Shown here: positions 30,500 through 42,725 of the stretch, piece after piece
Numbering within the stretch: the stretch's first letter is position 1
Layout: each line of letters begins with the position of its first letter
Origin: Pyrenophora tritici-repentis
Lineage: Eukaryota > Ascomycota > Dothideomycetes > Pleosporales > Pleosporaceae
Reading direction: 5' to 3'
Assembly: GCF_003171515.1 (NCBI RefSeq)
Contig: NC_089390.1
Span: forward strand, 2,914,001-2,978,000
Length of the DNA stretch: 64,000 nucleotides
Notes under the pieces: model-generated
What the model saw: the letters and a program-made list of their open reading frames with translations, nothing else
Told to the model about the DNA's origin: nothing
Databases searched by the model: none
Position numbers and translations under genes: made by a program

Positions 30500-31609
30500 C
30501 TAGCCTGCAGCTGCGCCAACACCGTTTGTGTCCATCGGGCTACCTCCTGCGGCATTCGATCCGTTTGTCGGTCGTCGCCGTGTTCGGATAGCCTTTTTCC
30601 TTCGATCTACCGGCGTGCCTTTTCCGCCTTCTGCTACATCAACCATATTGAGATCGTCGTCATCTGGCCGATCTGCGTCCTCATCGTGTTCTTCCCAATA
30701 CCGCCTCATTTCATCAAGCTCGGTGACATCTGTAGGCCGCATTCGTAGCCACTTCATTCGAGGGCCCGATCGTGCGCGTTCGCTGACGCGGAAACCGTAG
30801 ATGCGTGGCTCGTATATGCTGCCTGTACCAAGACCAGGTGCGAGATTGTGCGGCGCGACTCCGTTGATGGACGTGACATTCGAAGGGGTGGTATTTCTCG
30901 CCTTTCCGTCGGCGCTCTGTGATTGTAGTTGCTGTAACGCATCGATGGTGTTTGATGTGTTGTTGCGCAGACCGCCGCCGATATCGAGATCGGTGAATGT
31001 CATGAAGAAGAGCGAGGGGAATGTGGTGCCAAAGAAGGCTCCATCGACGGTCTGAAAACGCGAGTTGGGCGGGGTGTAAACATCCAAGCAGGACGGGCAG
31101 AAGAGCTTGACAGTCTCGTGGCCGGGGCTATCGTTGAGGCCTACAGGAAGTACTTTGCACGAGTTGCAGTTTACGCGTGGACAGGTACCGAAATGTTGAA
31201 GCTCGTACTTCTCGGCCATCTGTTGTATACCTGGTCGTGAGGTGATGTAACGCTGATGTATGAGTCCATAGAGTAGCTCAGCAGAACTCTCTATCACACT
31301 AAGGTCAGACGCTATCCGAAGATGTCTTCGGTCGCCTGCCCTCCGGTAGCCTGGGGCCCTCTCATCGCCCAATATCTCGTCTTCCTCGTCCTCTTCTTCT
31401 TCCTCCTCTTCCTCGTCTTCGTCATCCTCGGGCTCCACGTCTAGGATCATCTCCAAGGCTTCCTTGTACATGGGCACTTGCGATTGTAGGCCCGTCAGAT
31501 TGAAGTCATCCTCGATGAAGTCCTCAGAGACCTCAGCAAAGTACTCGTGGCCCAAGAGCCCGCAGAAGGACGCGATCCACGACTCAGTGACCTGCGACGA
31601 AGACGACAT
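30500..31609 (-). CDS. ckb1: Casein kinase 2 regulatory subunit beta
   Basis: Regulatory subunit of the CK2 tetramer. Single exon, 369 residues. It starts [20 protein letters not shown], followed by the family's [21 protein letters not shown]. An unusually acidic insert (residues about 60-82, nearly all Asp/Glu) follows, then the [20 protein letters not shown] and [16 protein letters not shown] blocks. The zinc ribbon uses CPRVNCNSC and [17 protein letters not shown]. The conserved [16 protein letters not shown] closes the fold. The C-terminus carries about 150 extra residues, including [20 protein letters not shown] and a basic [12 protein letters not shown] patch. The Ckb1-type acidic insert distinguishes it from shorter beta subunits. 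Confidence 0.95.
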   Translation of the reverse strand: MSSSSQVTESWIASFCGLLGHEYFAEVSEDFIEDDFNLTGLQSQVPMYKEALEMILDVEPEDDEDEEEEEEEEDEEDEILGDERAPGYRRAGDRRHLRIASDLSVIESSAELLYGLIHQRYITSRPGIQQMAEKYELQHFGTCPRVNCNSCKVLPVGLNDSPGHETVKLFCPSCLDVYTPPNSRFQTVDGAFFGTTFPSLFFMTFTDLDIGGGLRNNTSNTIDALQQLQSQSADGKARNTTPSNVTSINGVAPHNLAPGLGTGSIYEPRIYGFRVSERARSGPRMKWLRMRPTDVTELDEMRRYWEEHDEDADRPDDDDLNMVDVAEGGKGTPVDRRKKAIRTRRRPTNGSNAAGGSPMDTNGVGAAAG

Positions 31610-32215
31610 GCTGTCTACAGTACGTATATGTGCTTCGACCTGTCTAGATACGGCTCAGGCTGATATGCGCGGTCGCAATGCGTGGGTGGGTATCGGGAGG
31701 ACGAGGGGTTGGAAAATGCGAATGTGGGGGACTGATAACGTTTGCCGTGTTGATGAGGGCAAAGGGTGAAGGGCGACGTTTCCAAGATGATCGCGGCTCG
31801 TGTAGGATAGATGTGTTGTGTGAAGCTGCACTAGCAGCTCTGTTATCGCATGTGTGTTTCCGTTGGAGTGTCCGACAGGGAAAGGCTCGGTGGCCGTAGT
31901 AGTGCGAGTGAAGCTGGTGGGGGAGGGGTCGCGCGAGCGCGAGTGCAGAGATTGATGCTAGGACCAGGGGGACAGTCTCCAGGCCCGTTCGTATTATGCT
32001 TGCTTTCAGTAGGGCTGGTCCCTGGGAAGTCGCAGGTGTATGTGTGAAGTTGTGTTTTGGCAGGTGAGGATCCAAGGTTGCCCTGGCCGGGCTTAGCGAT
32101 TGAGCACGTGATTTGTCACATGTGCTTTCTTTCTTTATTGTCTCAATTGTAATGGAACACTTGCAATGCACAACAGTGGAAAACCTGATTAAATTCCTTA
32201 AACTAGATGGATCGT
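31610..32215. other. Upstream region of ckb1 and 3' flank of the Zn2Cys6 gene
   Basis: 605 bp with no convincing gene. A minus-strand frame (31644-32171) is low complexity and probably 5' leader or promoter of ckb1. GTGCTTTCTTTCTTTATTG-like pyrimidine stretches occur near 32125. Confidence 0.45.
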
Positions 32216-34660
32216 TTAGAATAAATCCCTTAGGATCTGAGCTAACTCATCATTCTCCTGCCTGAATCCGTTCACAAACTCTCCATTGGCATTTGACAGC
32301 TCCGACGACGATGAACCACCAAATCCGTTCAGATTGAAGATGCCCCCAGCAGCTTCAAACAGGGTGGTCAAGTCACTGGCCATTCCATTCGGCGTATCTA
32401 CGCCGCCGGTATTGCGTCCGCTCGAGTACAGCGCAAGCTCATCCATTGAATGGCCAGCAAGACCTGCCATCGCAACAGCAGCAGAGGAATGTGCATCATT
32501 AGTTTCATCGTTACGGATGAAGAGACCAAGGCGTGGTCCGACCTCTTTGATCGTCTTGATGGTTTTCCACAGCCGTTTCGAGACGTACGAATTGGAAGAG
32601 AGACCACGAACTAGCTCCAAAGCCATGTAAAATTCATCGCGAGACTGTTGGCTAAACTCAGCTGGTGCGTGGGCGACAGCCAGGAAGAGAACGGCTAGTG
32701 CCGATATGAGGAAGTAGTTGAACATTGTCTGTTGACTTCTGTAGATGTCCGAAGTCTGGTTGATGTACGTCAGTATCCGGATCGTGTCTTTGGCGACCTT
32801 GACGACAACATGTGCAAATTCCATATGCTCTATGATGGTGTTTGCTGTATGTAACACTGGCCTGTATATGATTATTCGCATCTGGTTCGCCCGAAGGTAT
32901 AGCACAACTTGAAGACGATGGACTAAGCGTGCTGGAGATTCGACTTGTCGCCCGCTATCAGGGTGAACGAATTTCAGAGGTTCCGGAATACTGCGATGCC
33001 AGTTGAGGACCTGGAAATCCAAGAAGGAGATGTCTTCCTTGTTGATTTTATCTTGGTGTCCGACATTACTAACGGATTTCCATACTTTCGACCCGATAAC
33101 TGAATATGAAATCATGGCGTTGATGTATGCTTGCGTAGATTCTTGCATCGGTACATCCTGCTCGTGTCAGTCTCTCTAGCTTCCATCGTAGATCTGTCTT
33201 ACAGGCTTTGGAAGGTTGTTGTCAATGTCCGCATCTTGCAAGGCGAAGGGCATCCCAGTGCCAAAACTCCAGCGGCGATCGAGCACGTAGATAGTCCAGA
33301 ACATGCGAATTGCTGTCGCTCGCTCTTCTGGATCAGGAAAGAGAGTGGTGTAGGTATCGCGACGATGGAGACCTAGCTCCAGACAGTGTCGCGCAGCTAG
33401 CCCACTTATTCGCCAGGCCAATGCTTCGTCGTCTCTGGTGAAGTGATACATGGCCTGCACCTGTAAGTATGGTCGAAAAGCTGGGAGAAGTTGGCACTCA
33501 CAGTCAGCACTAACAACGTGATGCCATGAAGGCTAACCGGCTCAGACAAAGCCCTGTCAACGACTTTATGCACGTTTGCGAACAGCTTCTCGCCCAGAGG
33601 ATGCTTTCCCCCGCCCTCCAATACCAGTGTTATTGCGAGTACCAGCTTTAGTATGCTGATTTGTTCATCCATCATAGCATCCGATCCAGGAAGCGCGCCT
33701 TGCATAAGACCCGAACGAGCTGCAGCCTCTACGAATGTAAAAAGCATCTCTGTATAGCGCAGGAGTTTATCGAACTCCAGAATTGGATACATTACGCCCA
33801 TTTCGTCGTGCCAAACATGGACCAATCGAAGCGCCTCGTGCTTGGAGACAGACCATATTGGGTCTTTGTCTGTGTGCATAGGACGTTTTGGTGATACAGT
33901 ATTCTCTATGAGAGGAGATCCTCGTGGTGTTGCGTCATGTGTCAACATGCCTTCGTCTTCACCTTCATCACCCGCGTTTATGCCCATTGTCTTCAAGCTC
34001 GACCTAGCAACTCCAACATTGAAAGCGTTCGATGTTGGACCGTGAAAGCGTGGGTGTTTGCTGAATGATCTGGATTGCGAGCGTTCAGGTTGCGGGGGCA
34101 TCATGGGCGTCTGTCGGTATTCTTGGTTGAATGGCGTACCCATGGAGCCATTGCTTTGGACTTCGACGTGGCTTCGGAGCGTGTTGAGGTTATGAAATAG
34201 GTCATCGACTTGCTGCTGCAGAGAGGTTATATGCGCTGACATCTGCTTGAATCTACACCTGCTCAGTCATGCTCGGGTCCCATCTGCGATCAGACTTTGC
34301 TCACTCATCGCTTTCTTTGAAATTGTTGCAGCAATTCGGCTGGTAGTCACACTTCAGGCTTAGGTTCCCGCAACGTTGGCATGGCGTGTTCCCATTGCAC
34401 TTTATTTTACGACGCTTACATTCATTGCTGCCATCTCGTCAGCGGTCGCGCCGTGCTCATAACTGTCGCGAGACGTACCAAGCAATGGAGATGTAGCGAT
34501 TTCTCTTGCTTCTCTGTTGTCCTGGAGCGCCATCGTCACTCTTCCGTTTTGCAGTATTACTGGAACCGTTCTGCGGGCTCATGTCGTCGTTCGCATTGAT
34601 CGTATCTGTCGGCGATGTCGAACTCATGATTAATTCCGCGGCGCGCAACCGTTCCGCCAC
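32216..34660 (-). CDS. Zn2Cys6 transcription factor with Fungal_trans domain
   Basis: Exons 34660-34479, 34427-34305, 34252-33502, 33460-33203 and 33157-32216 (introns of 51, 52, 41 and 45 nt) give 751 residues. The zinc cluster is split by intron 1: C61, C64, C71, C77, C80 and C87 fit CX2CX6CX5CX2CX6C, with KRRKIKCNGNTPCQRC. A short coiled segment follows (MSAHITSLQQQVDDLFHNLN). The Fungal_trans region spans about 220-480, including VHVWHDEMGVMYPILEFDKL and AWRISGLAARHCLELGLHRR, then RMFWTIYVLDRRWSFGTGMP. The Met at 34630 is an alternative start. The target pathway cannot be inferred; no metabolic cluster is adjacent. Confidence 0.88.
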
Positions 34661-34920
34661 GAAAAGTGGGCGATGACAACGTCTGTCAGCTACTTGGAGT
34701 TGGGGTCGCGGCCAGTGCGCTTCGGCATGTCGGCAATTGCAAGGTGCGCGTGCATGTGCCCTTCATCCCAGCGTACCTAGAGCCAACAGCACGAACACGT
34801 ATTAGCATCCTCACTTTGATTCGTCTCTTTTATAGAGTACCTTTTCTGATCATACAAGCCCCAGTGATATACTCCACGTAAATAAACCTCTTCCTATATA
34901 GCGCAGAGTGATTCCTAACT

Positions 34921-37900
34921 TTAATCATTCTCCAATCCGAACTCATCCCCAACCAAATCCGTCAGCCTCGCCAATTGCTCCAACACCTCAGCGTCGCGTC
35001 TGGCTACTCTTGTTGCTTTAACTATCAATGGGTACAGCCTGTGCAAATGTCTCCTGTGTTTTGAACGCACCCCTGGGGCATCGGGTATAGCCTGTGGCTC
35101 GCTCTCTAGCTTCTCCAGTTCGCTCAATACAAAGAGCAGCTCGCGTCTCTGTGACTCCGGTGCTGGCATACGTCCCCGCAAAGGATGGTCCGCGATGTAA
35201 GTCTTCAACGGGAGAGCACATCGAAGAATGAGGTACGGGGCTGCTGCTTGAGCCAGCTTGACGCGTTCGGCACTACTGTCTTGTACCGCAACCAGACGGA
35301 ACAGCTCAGAAAGACAGGTAAAGCCCATGGATGGTCGAGACGAACACTCTAGCTCAGCAGTCTGCCCTAAGCGTATATTGTAGAGTTCATCGAGGGGAGA
35401 ACTGCTAACATCAATTAGTTCCCCTGGCAGAGGACTGTGAGCCAGTGATGTCGAAAACAGATTGCGGGTGTAAGTGCGTCGGAAGATATCTGGAAGTAAA
35501 CCAGAGCCGAGGGGTAGAGTGATAAGGTCACGGAGTTGCGTAAATGAATCCACGTCGAACTGCTCATCTTTTTCAAGAGAGGCCGGCACATCGCGTGGGA
35601 AGTGCGCTCGCGTCATGTACTGAGCAATCTCCACTATAGTGGCCCAGGTTTCCTTGTGCGACCTAATAAGTGGTAAAGTAGGTATCATGATAGCTATAGC
35701 GGTCCTTGTGGCTTTTTGCCATAGAGTAGGTGCTCTGCCTTCGCGTTGCCACGAGTACTTCTCCTGTATCGGCCTTGCAAGGCTCATCAATGCGAACGAC
35801 ATGGCATTGCTGCTGTATATATTTTCATCGTTGACATGCTTAACTGTAATCTCTTGTAGAAGCGTCATTGATGCCTTGGAGAGAGCGACGAACGTTGGAC
35901 TGCGCTTATCTGGGAAGTCCTCAACCGATGTGTATGGTAGTGTTATGAATCGTCCCAACAAGCGTATCAGGTAGGGCGGTATCTCGGTATCTTGAGTTTT
36001 GACCATCGATAGGCACTCCATTACCCGACTCTGTAATGTGGTCATGCTGTCCAGATCAGAGGAGTAGGCTACTTCATCTGAGTTGACAATGCAGGCTTCA
36101 AGATTTGCGAGCATCGATGGCAAATCCTGAACAAGCGGTCGATCTGCCAGGCGGTAGATGGCTTTGAAAGCCTCTGCGTATGCAACAAATGCATCCTGAT
36201 TGTCTTCTTTGTCTGTGTCTCTCCATGCATCAGGAGAGGTAAAGTAGCTTTTCCATACCATGGCAGTCTTGAGAAGCGGTTCCGTACTCCATACATGGGA
36301 ACTTTCTGTATGTGAGAGGACTCCCGTTATAGTGGTAAATACGGAAGCCCCCAGGGTGTGCGAGCGGTAGACGAAGTATCGTTGAAGAAGGTCAAGGAGT
36401 TCAGACCATGCGTCTCCAAGCTGAGATACTTCAAGTTTCTCCATATACGTCGTATTGAGAACGCCTACAGTCTGAAGAACGACCTTTGTGGTTTCTCCCC
36501 AGTCCTTACGAAGACCTTTGCGTGGTGGTTGGCTCCGGATATCCCGTTGGACGTTCAAATTAGCTTCCACCATACCAAAAAGGATAGTGCGCAGGCATAG
36601 CAGCCATGCATTCGATGACAGCTGGTCAGAGCAGTTTTCGAATATCCTCTGAATCGTTTGAATCGCCGAATTCCGCACCTCAACTCGTTCATCGATTGTT
36701 ATAGAAGACAGATTCAGCAAAACTTGAAGCCATAATGCCGAAGTATCCCCTTGTTGTGACTGCATTGACACGGCGATTCTGATAGCGTTCTGGTCGACAG
36801 CTTCATCGAGAACTCGCGGAAGTGACGAAAGATCAGTCCGGGATTGTATGTAGTCCGAGACATTCCAGAAGAACGTGATCGCCTGTGACATGTCAAGATA
36901 TGTAACACCAGCTTGGCGGAGAACTTACAGTCAGCGACATGTTCAAATCCTCTCGTTGAGAACAGAATCTGCGCAACAATTCCAGGAGTGTCGAGAGGCA
37001 GGCATCTGGGACGGCAGTCATGAAATCCGAACAGATAAGGTTTGTTGTTGCAAAAGCGGACCGAGCCAGAGACCGTGATATGACGTCCTGTTTTGTGTTG
37101 GAGTGCTTGGTGGCTTCTGAGGGTTCGATATCGCCGGGTTTCTCCTGTACGAAGGGTAATGGAGGCGCGAATACGCTTATAAGACTCCCAATAACTGAGG
37201 TCCAACCGGCGACTAATGATTCGCCACATTGCTCAATTACACTCTTTAGAGCCTCGAGGGCTATCTGGTGGACCCTGATGTCAGTTTCACTGACAGTGTC
37301 TTCACCATGCCGATTGTTGTGATGCACATCAGCAATTTGTTTCTGCAGTGCAGCCAGTATGCGGGCCTGAATATCTTCGCGATTTTCATCGGACATGGAG
37401 ATTTCTGCAATGTCCTTGACTGTCCTTGCTAGAATATCGGCTGCCAGCAGCCTTGTAGGCGTACCTTTTTGATCATCCGTGGAAAAGTGTATGACTTCTC
37501 TGACCAGAATGTCCCAACCACTTTCCGCAGGGTCGTATTGAGATAGCCTGGCTTCATTCAAGGTTGCAAGCTCTCCGATCTTGTTAAGTGCGAACGCCGA
37601 ATCGCGAGCATTTGAGTCCGAGTTCGTTGAAATGCCTGAGACGCTACCAAGACGCCGCTGGTGCAATATTTGCGGACGACCGGAAGTAGTCGGCGTCCTT
37701 GATCCACTTTCTGAAGACGGTGCGCCATTTAAAAGTGAGCACAGAGCCTGTAATACCTCGCAAAAGGACTCGTTAGGGAAGTCAACGGTACTCTCAAACA
37801 GTCTACGAGCAGCGCTTTGAACAGCTGAAGTCTCTGCCTCCAACTTTTCTGCGTTGGCGTCCGCATCCATACGACTTCCAGGCGCTGATGCGCGACCACT

Positions 37901-40211
37901 GGCCTGGCTTGACAGCGCCATGACCAAGTCGGCAACTTGAAGCGTCTCAAAGATGATGGACCAAGCCGATTGAAGCGTTGGCCCTAGTGCGATCGCTAGA
38001 TTGAGAAGAGCTCGTATACACAGCAAGTTCCGAGGGCCCAAGGCAGGCACCAACGCATCATACGAAGGGTGGCGGTTCTTTTCCGTTGACATGGAAGTCG
38101 CCTGGCTCACAAAACTGTCCACGCTCAGCATTCCTTTCGCATTCGAGAAGACACTAGTCTTTTCGCCTGCGCTGGATGCCATAGACGACACATTCGCTAG
38201 CAATAAGTTAGATGGAACTGCTGCTTTGCCCATGGTAGTGAGAAATGCATCCCGTGGTGTCGAGAGTCTAAGAAGTCCGGCAACCTGAGTAAACTTTTGG
38301 ATGGCTCGAACTAACGCACGATAATAATCGGTATCGAGAGTAGCATTGAGGAATGTCGAGCAGGTTGCAAGAACTGCGGGCCAGCATTCCGTAACCAAGC
38401 TTGTTGACGTTAGCACATAGGCGTGCGCTGGATGATCAACCAGATCAAGAGGATTGACAGGTATAGACTTCTTGCGAAAAGACTGGGTTCTCGAAAGTCG
38501 ACTGGTGGCCTGATCCAACGTTGCAGTAGCTGCTTCGGGTTCGTTCAAATCTTCGGTCCTTTTCCTCTGGTTGCGTTTCTCGTGATGTACTGTCAAGGGG
38601 AGCACGAATTTTGCCAGACTCTCGGAGATATTGGTGATGCATGTCAATACCAGACTATAGATATAAGTGTCGGGCAGGGCAGGAGCGTCAGTCTTGTCAA
38701 GATGTTCAATGCATGGAGTTTTCAGCGAACTCCACTGCGTACTGATCCCAAATTGACGAGCATTGTTGCCGTTGTCGCTTGCCGCACCGCCTATGACACC
38801 AGCTAGAGCTCCCGCCTCGGCAACTGCGTAATCCGACATAGCGGTTCTACCTTCTTCGAAACCAGTGGCAGCTGTTGATTGTTGGCCAAGGCCAATAATA
38901 GCAGGTTTCTCGGTTGCAAGACGAACAAAGGCTGCCAAATTATCCCCAAAGATGTTTTTCTTCTCGCTTTTTGCGTCAAAGAGGGCATAGATGGCCAAAA
39001 GAAGTCGAGAATCGGCATAGATACTGCGAAATACCTCTAGGCAAAGGGCCCGTTTCCACGCCTGTGAAGCCTCAGGATCAAGCATGTGATTTAGGAGACC
39101 AAGTGCAATCTCGCATTCCGAAGGAAGAGTATCGAGGTGGTATCGAATGATCAGATGTAGTATTCTGATGATGCGTACAGTTACGGCAAATGATAGACGA
39201 TCCGACAGTGATCGGATGATCAATGGCATCAGTTGGTTACGCATGATATAGACCTGCTCGGGATGCTTTGTCATGATCTCGTTGTGGTTCGACAATATCG
39301 CTTCGATAAGTTCCAGCGTCGAAGACGGTGGCAGCGGAGAAAATCGCATATGGACCGGCTTTTCTCCTACAACGAGAGAGATGAGGTCGGTGAACATCTA
39401 GATGGTGTCAACAGAGCCGAAGTCATGTAATCAGGCCACAGACCTTGTAAGCATCATTCGCTGCTGGTCTAACGGATATTTTATCGTTGTCGCCTTTCAC
39501 CTCAGTTACACTGGGAATTTCCAGTGCTTTCTCTTTACAATTCAGTTAGTCACAAGTTAGACATAGTACACCGGGTTTACAGTACCATCTTCAGATGTGA
39601 CTCTATCGAAGACAACGATGACAAGCTGCTGCAATGTCGCTGCCGCCGTGTTACTGACAGCGAAGTTCTTTGCATTCTGAAGACCTGAGCATATCTGCAG
39701 AACGGCAGAAAGTGGCTCGCCGCGTATTTCGGCAGGGTAGTTTTGGAGTAGAGAGGGTAGTGCTTGCAGTATCTTCAACTGAATATCATGGTCTAGCAGT
39801 ATCAGTCAAATGCACGAGGTTGCTGCAGCAGGCGGTGTCTACTTGATGTAATGGAATCATGAAATGCGTCGAGAACCTCTGACAGCCGTTCCCGGGGCAA
39901 AGCACGCGCAACACTAAGTCTCTGGAGACATGAGACGCCCGTGGATGCGAATTTGGCATTGTGAGTCCCGCAAGCAATCAAGAAAGGCGAGATGAAATGA
40001 GGGCGTCGGGAAAGATCTTGGCTATGGTCAATAGGCGCTAGACGGGCGGACAGCAGGCTCGCTCACCGGCTGAGAGTTGGGCCTCGGAGGTATTAGAGAG
40101 CGACTTCAAGTCCTTCAAGGCTATCTCTGCAGCATTCCGAAGCTCGGTGTTCTTGCGCTTTGCGTCCTGGATGAGGTTGCCTAATTCAGCCGCCAAGATT
40201 TGTGCCGTCAT
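34921..40211 (-). CDS. mon2: Mon2 homologue (Arf-GEF-like endosome-Golgi scaffold)
   Basis: Large scaffold related to Sec7-type Arf-GEFs but without the Sec7 domain; with Dop1 and Neo1 it acts in endosome-Golgi traffic. Exons 40211-40067, 40016-39843, 39792-39586, 39532-39444, 39397-36929 and 36882-34921 give 1681 residues, a normal length. The N-terminal DCB-type segment starts MTAQILAAELGNLIQDAKRK, then DIQLKILQALPSLLQNYP. The HUS-like region includes AYKMFTDLISLVVGEKP, KRALCLEVFRSIYADSRLL and TCITNISESLAKFVLPL. The block LNMSLTAITFFWNVSDYIQS is restored exactly across the last splice. The C-terminal half is alpha-helical, HEAT-like. Introns are 46-53 nt. The small 5' exons are less certain than the two large ones. 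Divergent from mms2. Confidence 0.92.
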
Positions 40212-40695
40212 TATCTGGAAACAGACCGAAGCATCAGGGCGGTCTATGCAAGCAAAGGAGTGACTTTTGAATTCAGTATCTTGTTGATGTTGTTTGGTAG
40301 GCCGTGAAAGGCAACGTATAATGTCGCGTTAGCTGATCCGGGGCGGCCAAGCGATTCGCCCATGCAGGTGCAAGGTGCCACCCTGGTCGCTCCATCGCTC
40401 CTGCCTCGTCATGACGCTAGTCGACCCGACAGGGCATCTACATACAAACATCACCCACCTTGACACCCAACAGTCTTGTAATTGCGCCTGACTAGAGCTA
40501 GCCGGATACAAACTTGCACGTTCACGTCCACGTCCACGTCGACGCCCAGAGCCCCCTCCCCCACGAACCTGGTTCGCATCTACTCGCAGGAAGCACGTCT
40601 CAGCATCTGATAGCGGGGTGCATCCCACTTCCTTCCGCGCCACACATCTGTTCAGCCCTCTTACGTCCTCACTTTCACACATCCATATATCGATC
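40212..40695. promoter_or_regulatory. Divergent promoter region of mon2 and mms2
   Basis: About 480 bp between opposite starts, including a repeated CACGTCCACGTCCACG-like run near 40522-40540. A minus-strand frame (40329-40898) crosses it and overlaps mms2 exons antisense; it is not supported. Confidence 0.4.
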
Positions 40696-41324
40696 ATGGG
40701 TGCCAAAGTTCCGCGCAACTTCCGTCTGCTGGAGGAATTGGAGAAAGGCGAGAAGGGTCTCGGTGCCGGTATGGTAGACATGTCGCATAGCCGGGAGAGC
40801 TCGTCGCTGAGAGTAAACAGAGGCTTGTTCATATGGACTTGATAACGGAGACGACCTTTTGATGTCAGACTGGAATGGCACCATCCTCGGCCCCCCACAC
40901 GTATGCAATTGTGCTTGCCTGTCCCAGATTACATGCTAACCGATGCTGCAGAGTGTTCACGAGAACCGCATCTACAGCGTTTCCATCCACTGCGGACCAG
41001 ACTACCCAGACACGCCCCCCGAGATCAAGTTTACATCTAAAATCAACCTGCCCTGCGTCAACCCCCAGAACGGAAAGGTATACACTACATGCTGCAGAGA
41101 CTGGGCACATTACAGCGCATACTGACGAGGCTAGGTCGACGCGTCAAAGCTGCCGTGTCTGGCACAGTGGAAGAGGGACTTTACCATGGAAACTATACTC
41201 ATAGAGCTTCGAAGGTCAGTAAAGCTAGACATGTGGTGTGGTATAATGCTGACTAGTTATCAGATACATGGCCCTTCCCCAAAACAAGAAGCTGCCACAG
41301 CCGCCCGAGGGCACAACATTCTAG
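40696..41324 (+). CDS. mms2: Ubiquitin-conjugating enzyme variant Mms2
   Basis: Catalytically inactive E2 variant that pairs with Ubc13 to make Lys63-linked chains in error-free post-replication repair. Five exons, 40696-40768, 40821-40900, 40952-41077, 41135-41214 and 41264-41324, give 139 residues, the normal size. The sequence reads MGAKVPRNFRLLEELEKGEK, then EACSYGLDNGDDLLMSDWNG, GTILGPPHSVHENRIYSVS, YPDTPPEIKFTSKINLPCVN and LPCLAQWKRDFTMETILIEL. It lacks the E2 active-site cysteine context, as expected for a UEV. Introns are 49-57 nt and each restores the UEV frame. Confidence 0.94.
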
Positions 41325-41690
41325 GCTTAGCCTGAGAACATTATCCCCGAGAAGGCCCTCTTGAGAAAGTTTTGGTTGGGCACTCTATAGCCATGACTGT
41401 ACGGCAGCACACAGAAGGTATACAGTGCAAGATCCACGGTGTGATCATCGGGTGATTCTTGACTGGAGAAGGACCTGAATATCAATTCCATTTTGAAGTT
41501 TTATTTTGTACTTGCCAATTGTGATGCATACGGCCTCTATTGGGACCATGCGCGCTTAGAGTTTAGAGAGGATCCAGTATTCCAAAGTTCGACCACATGG
41601 TTTGGCACGTGACCATCAGCCATTCGAAATATCTCGCGTTCAAGTTGTAACCTGCAATCTCGGACATTCCACCACCGAGCCGTTCCATGC
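41325..41690 (+). other. Intergenic region between mms2 and the LYR gene
   Basis: 365 bp that should hold the mms2 3' end and the LYR-gene promoter. Nothing else is visible. Confidence 0.5.
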
Positions 41691-42640
41691 ATGCCCCAAT
41701 ATCTGCCGCCTAACAAGTTGACACAGCATCGCGTAGCAGGTTAGACACGTAAAATATGATCCTTGCTCTAGTCCCTAATCTTATCCAGCAATCGCTCTTT
41801 ACCGGGCCTTGCTTTCGCGATGCTCTTCCGATGCGCTTCCCAACAACGACAACCGCGTCTCGTTGCGTAACACAATTCGCAACAAGTTTCGGAGGAACAG
41901 AAAGATACAAAGCCCTTATCAGCTGGGACTAAGCTTCAAAGCTGGCTATGAAGTACGCACAAAGTGTTTGAAACTTTGAATATCCGTCTCACAAACTATA
42001 GACGCTCGACCGACTCGATGCCTCCGCTGCGGGAGATGAGACCAGCACAAAGTTGCTGGCGCAACTGATTTCCCAATTACCGCCTGCTCTAATACGTGCG
42101 CCTCCGATAAGGCCTCGTCGACAAGCGTCGTCTACACCTCCCAAAGAACGACTCGCGTGTCTTCCTCCAGAACGAGCCGTCCTGAATGTGCGCCCCTACG
42201 CGAAGACGTCTGGGCCCCGCCACGTCCCAGTACTTGCCTCGGCAAATGGTACCCCCTTCCTTCGCCTTACAAAGCCGCAGCCACCAGCCCTAAGTCGCAT
42301 TCTCCGTCAACGACTACAACGAAAGACGGATTTGTTTGACGCCAAAGTTCTTCTGAACAATTGGTGGCTCCCAACGTGTCGACAGGAGGACAAGTGGGAT
42401 GACTTCCTGGAAGAGCAGTTGGGAGAAGACAAGGATTCTGTCAAGTGGATTGATGCAGTTCGGCAAGCAGAACTGCAGAATCAGTGGGCGTACGAAAGGG
42501 AGTTACGGAAGGATCGGGACATGACGAAGGACATGCAAGCAATTGTAGACAAGGAGATGGAGCTGGCTTTGAAGGAGGGACAAACAATCGTTAGAGGGAG
42601 AAAGAGGAGACCTATACTAGTGATAAAGCCGAAGTCATGA
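41691..42640 (+). CDS. LYR-motif (Complex1_LYR) protein, probably mitochondrial
   Basis: Exons 41691-41739, 41789-41952 and 42002-42640 (introns of 49 nt each) give 283 residues. The LYR motif is in AAIALYRALLSRCSSDALP at about 17-35, followed by the basic helix RNTIRNKFRRNRKIQSPYQL and an aromatic stop FKAGYE, the usual layout of the fold. LYR proteins bind the mitochondrial acyl carrier protein and help assemble complexes. After about residue 110 the protein carries a long extension (KVLLNNWWLPTCRQEDKWDD, then a charged helix and RGRKRRPILVIKP) that I do not recognise. The first exon is inferred from matching splice phase; the frame containing the LYR helix has a stop upstream, so an exon is needed. 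The specific client complex is unknown. Confidence 0.7.
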
Positions 42641-42725
42641 TGACACGGTTTACTCTGACATAGCTGGGCGGTGCCTGATGGGTATATACACTCGATTTTA
42701 GACGCAAACTTCTAGACTCGATGGA

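Noticed and set aside
31644..32171. 175-codon minus-strand frame upstream of ckb1
   Set aside because: His/Pro/Ser-rich low complexity without splice continuity to ckb1, which has a complete N-terminus at its own Met.
40329..40898. 189-codon minus-strand frame opposite mms2
   Set aside because: Antisense to well-supported mms2 exons and without family content.
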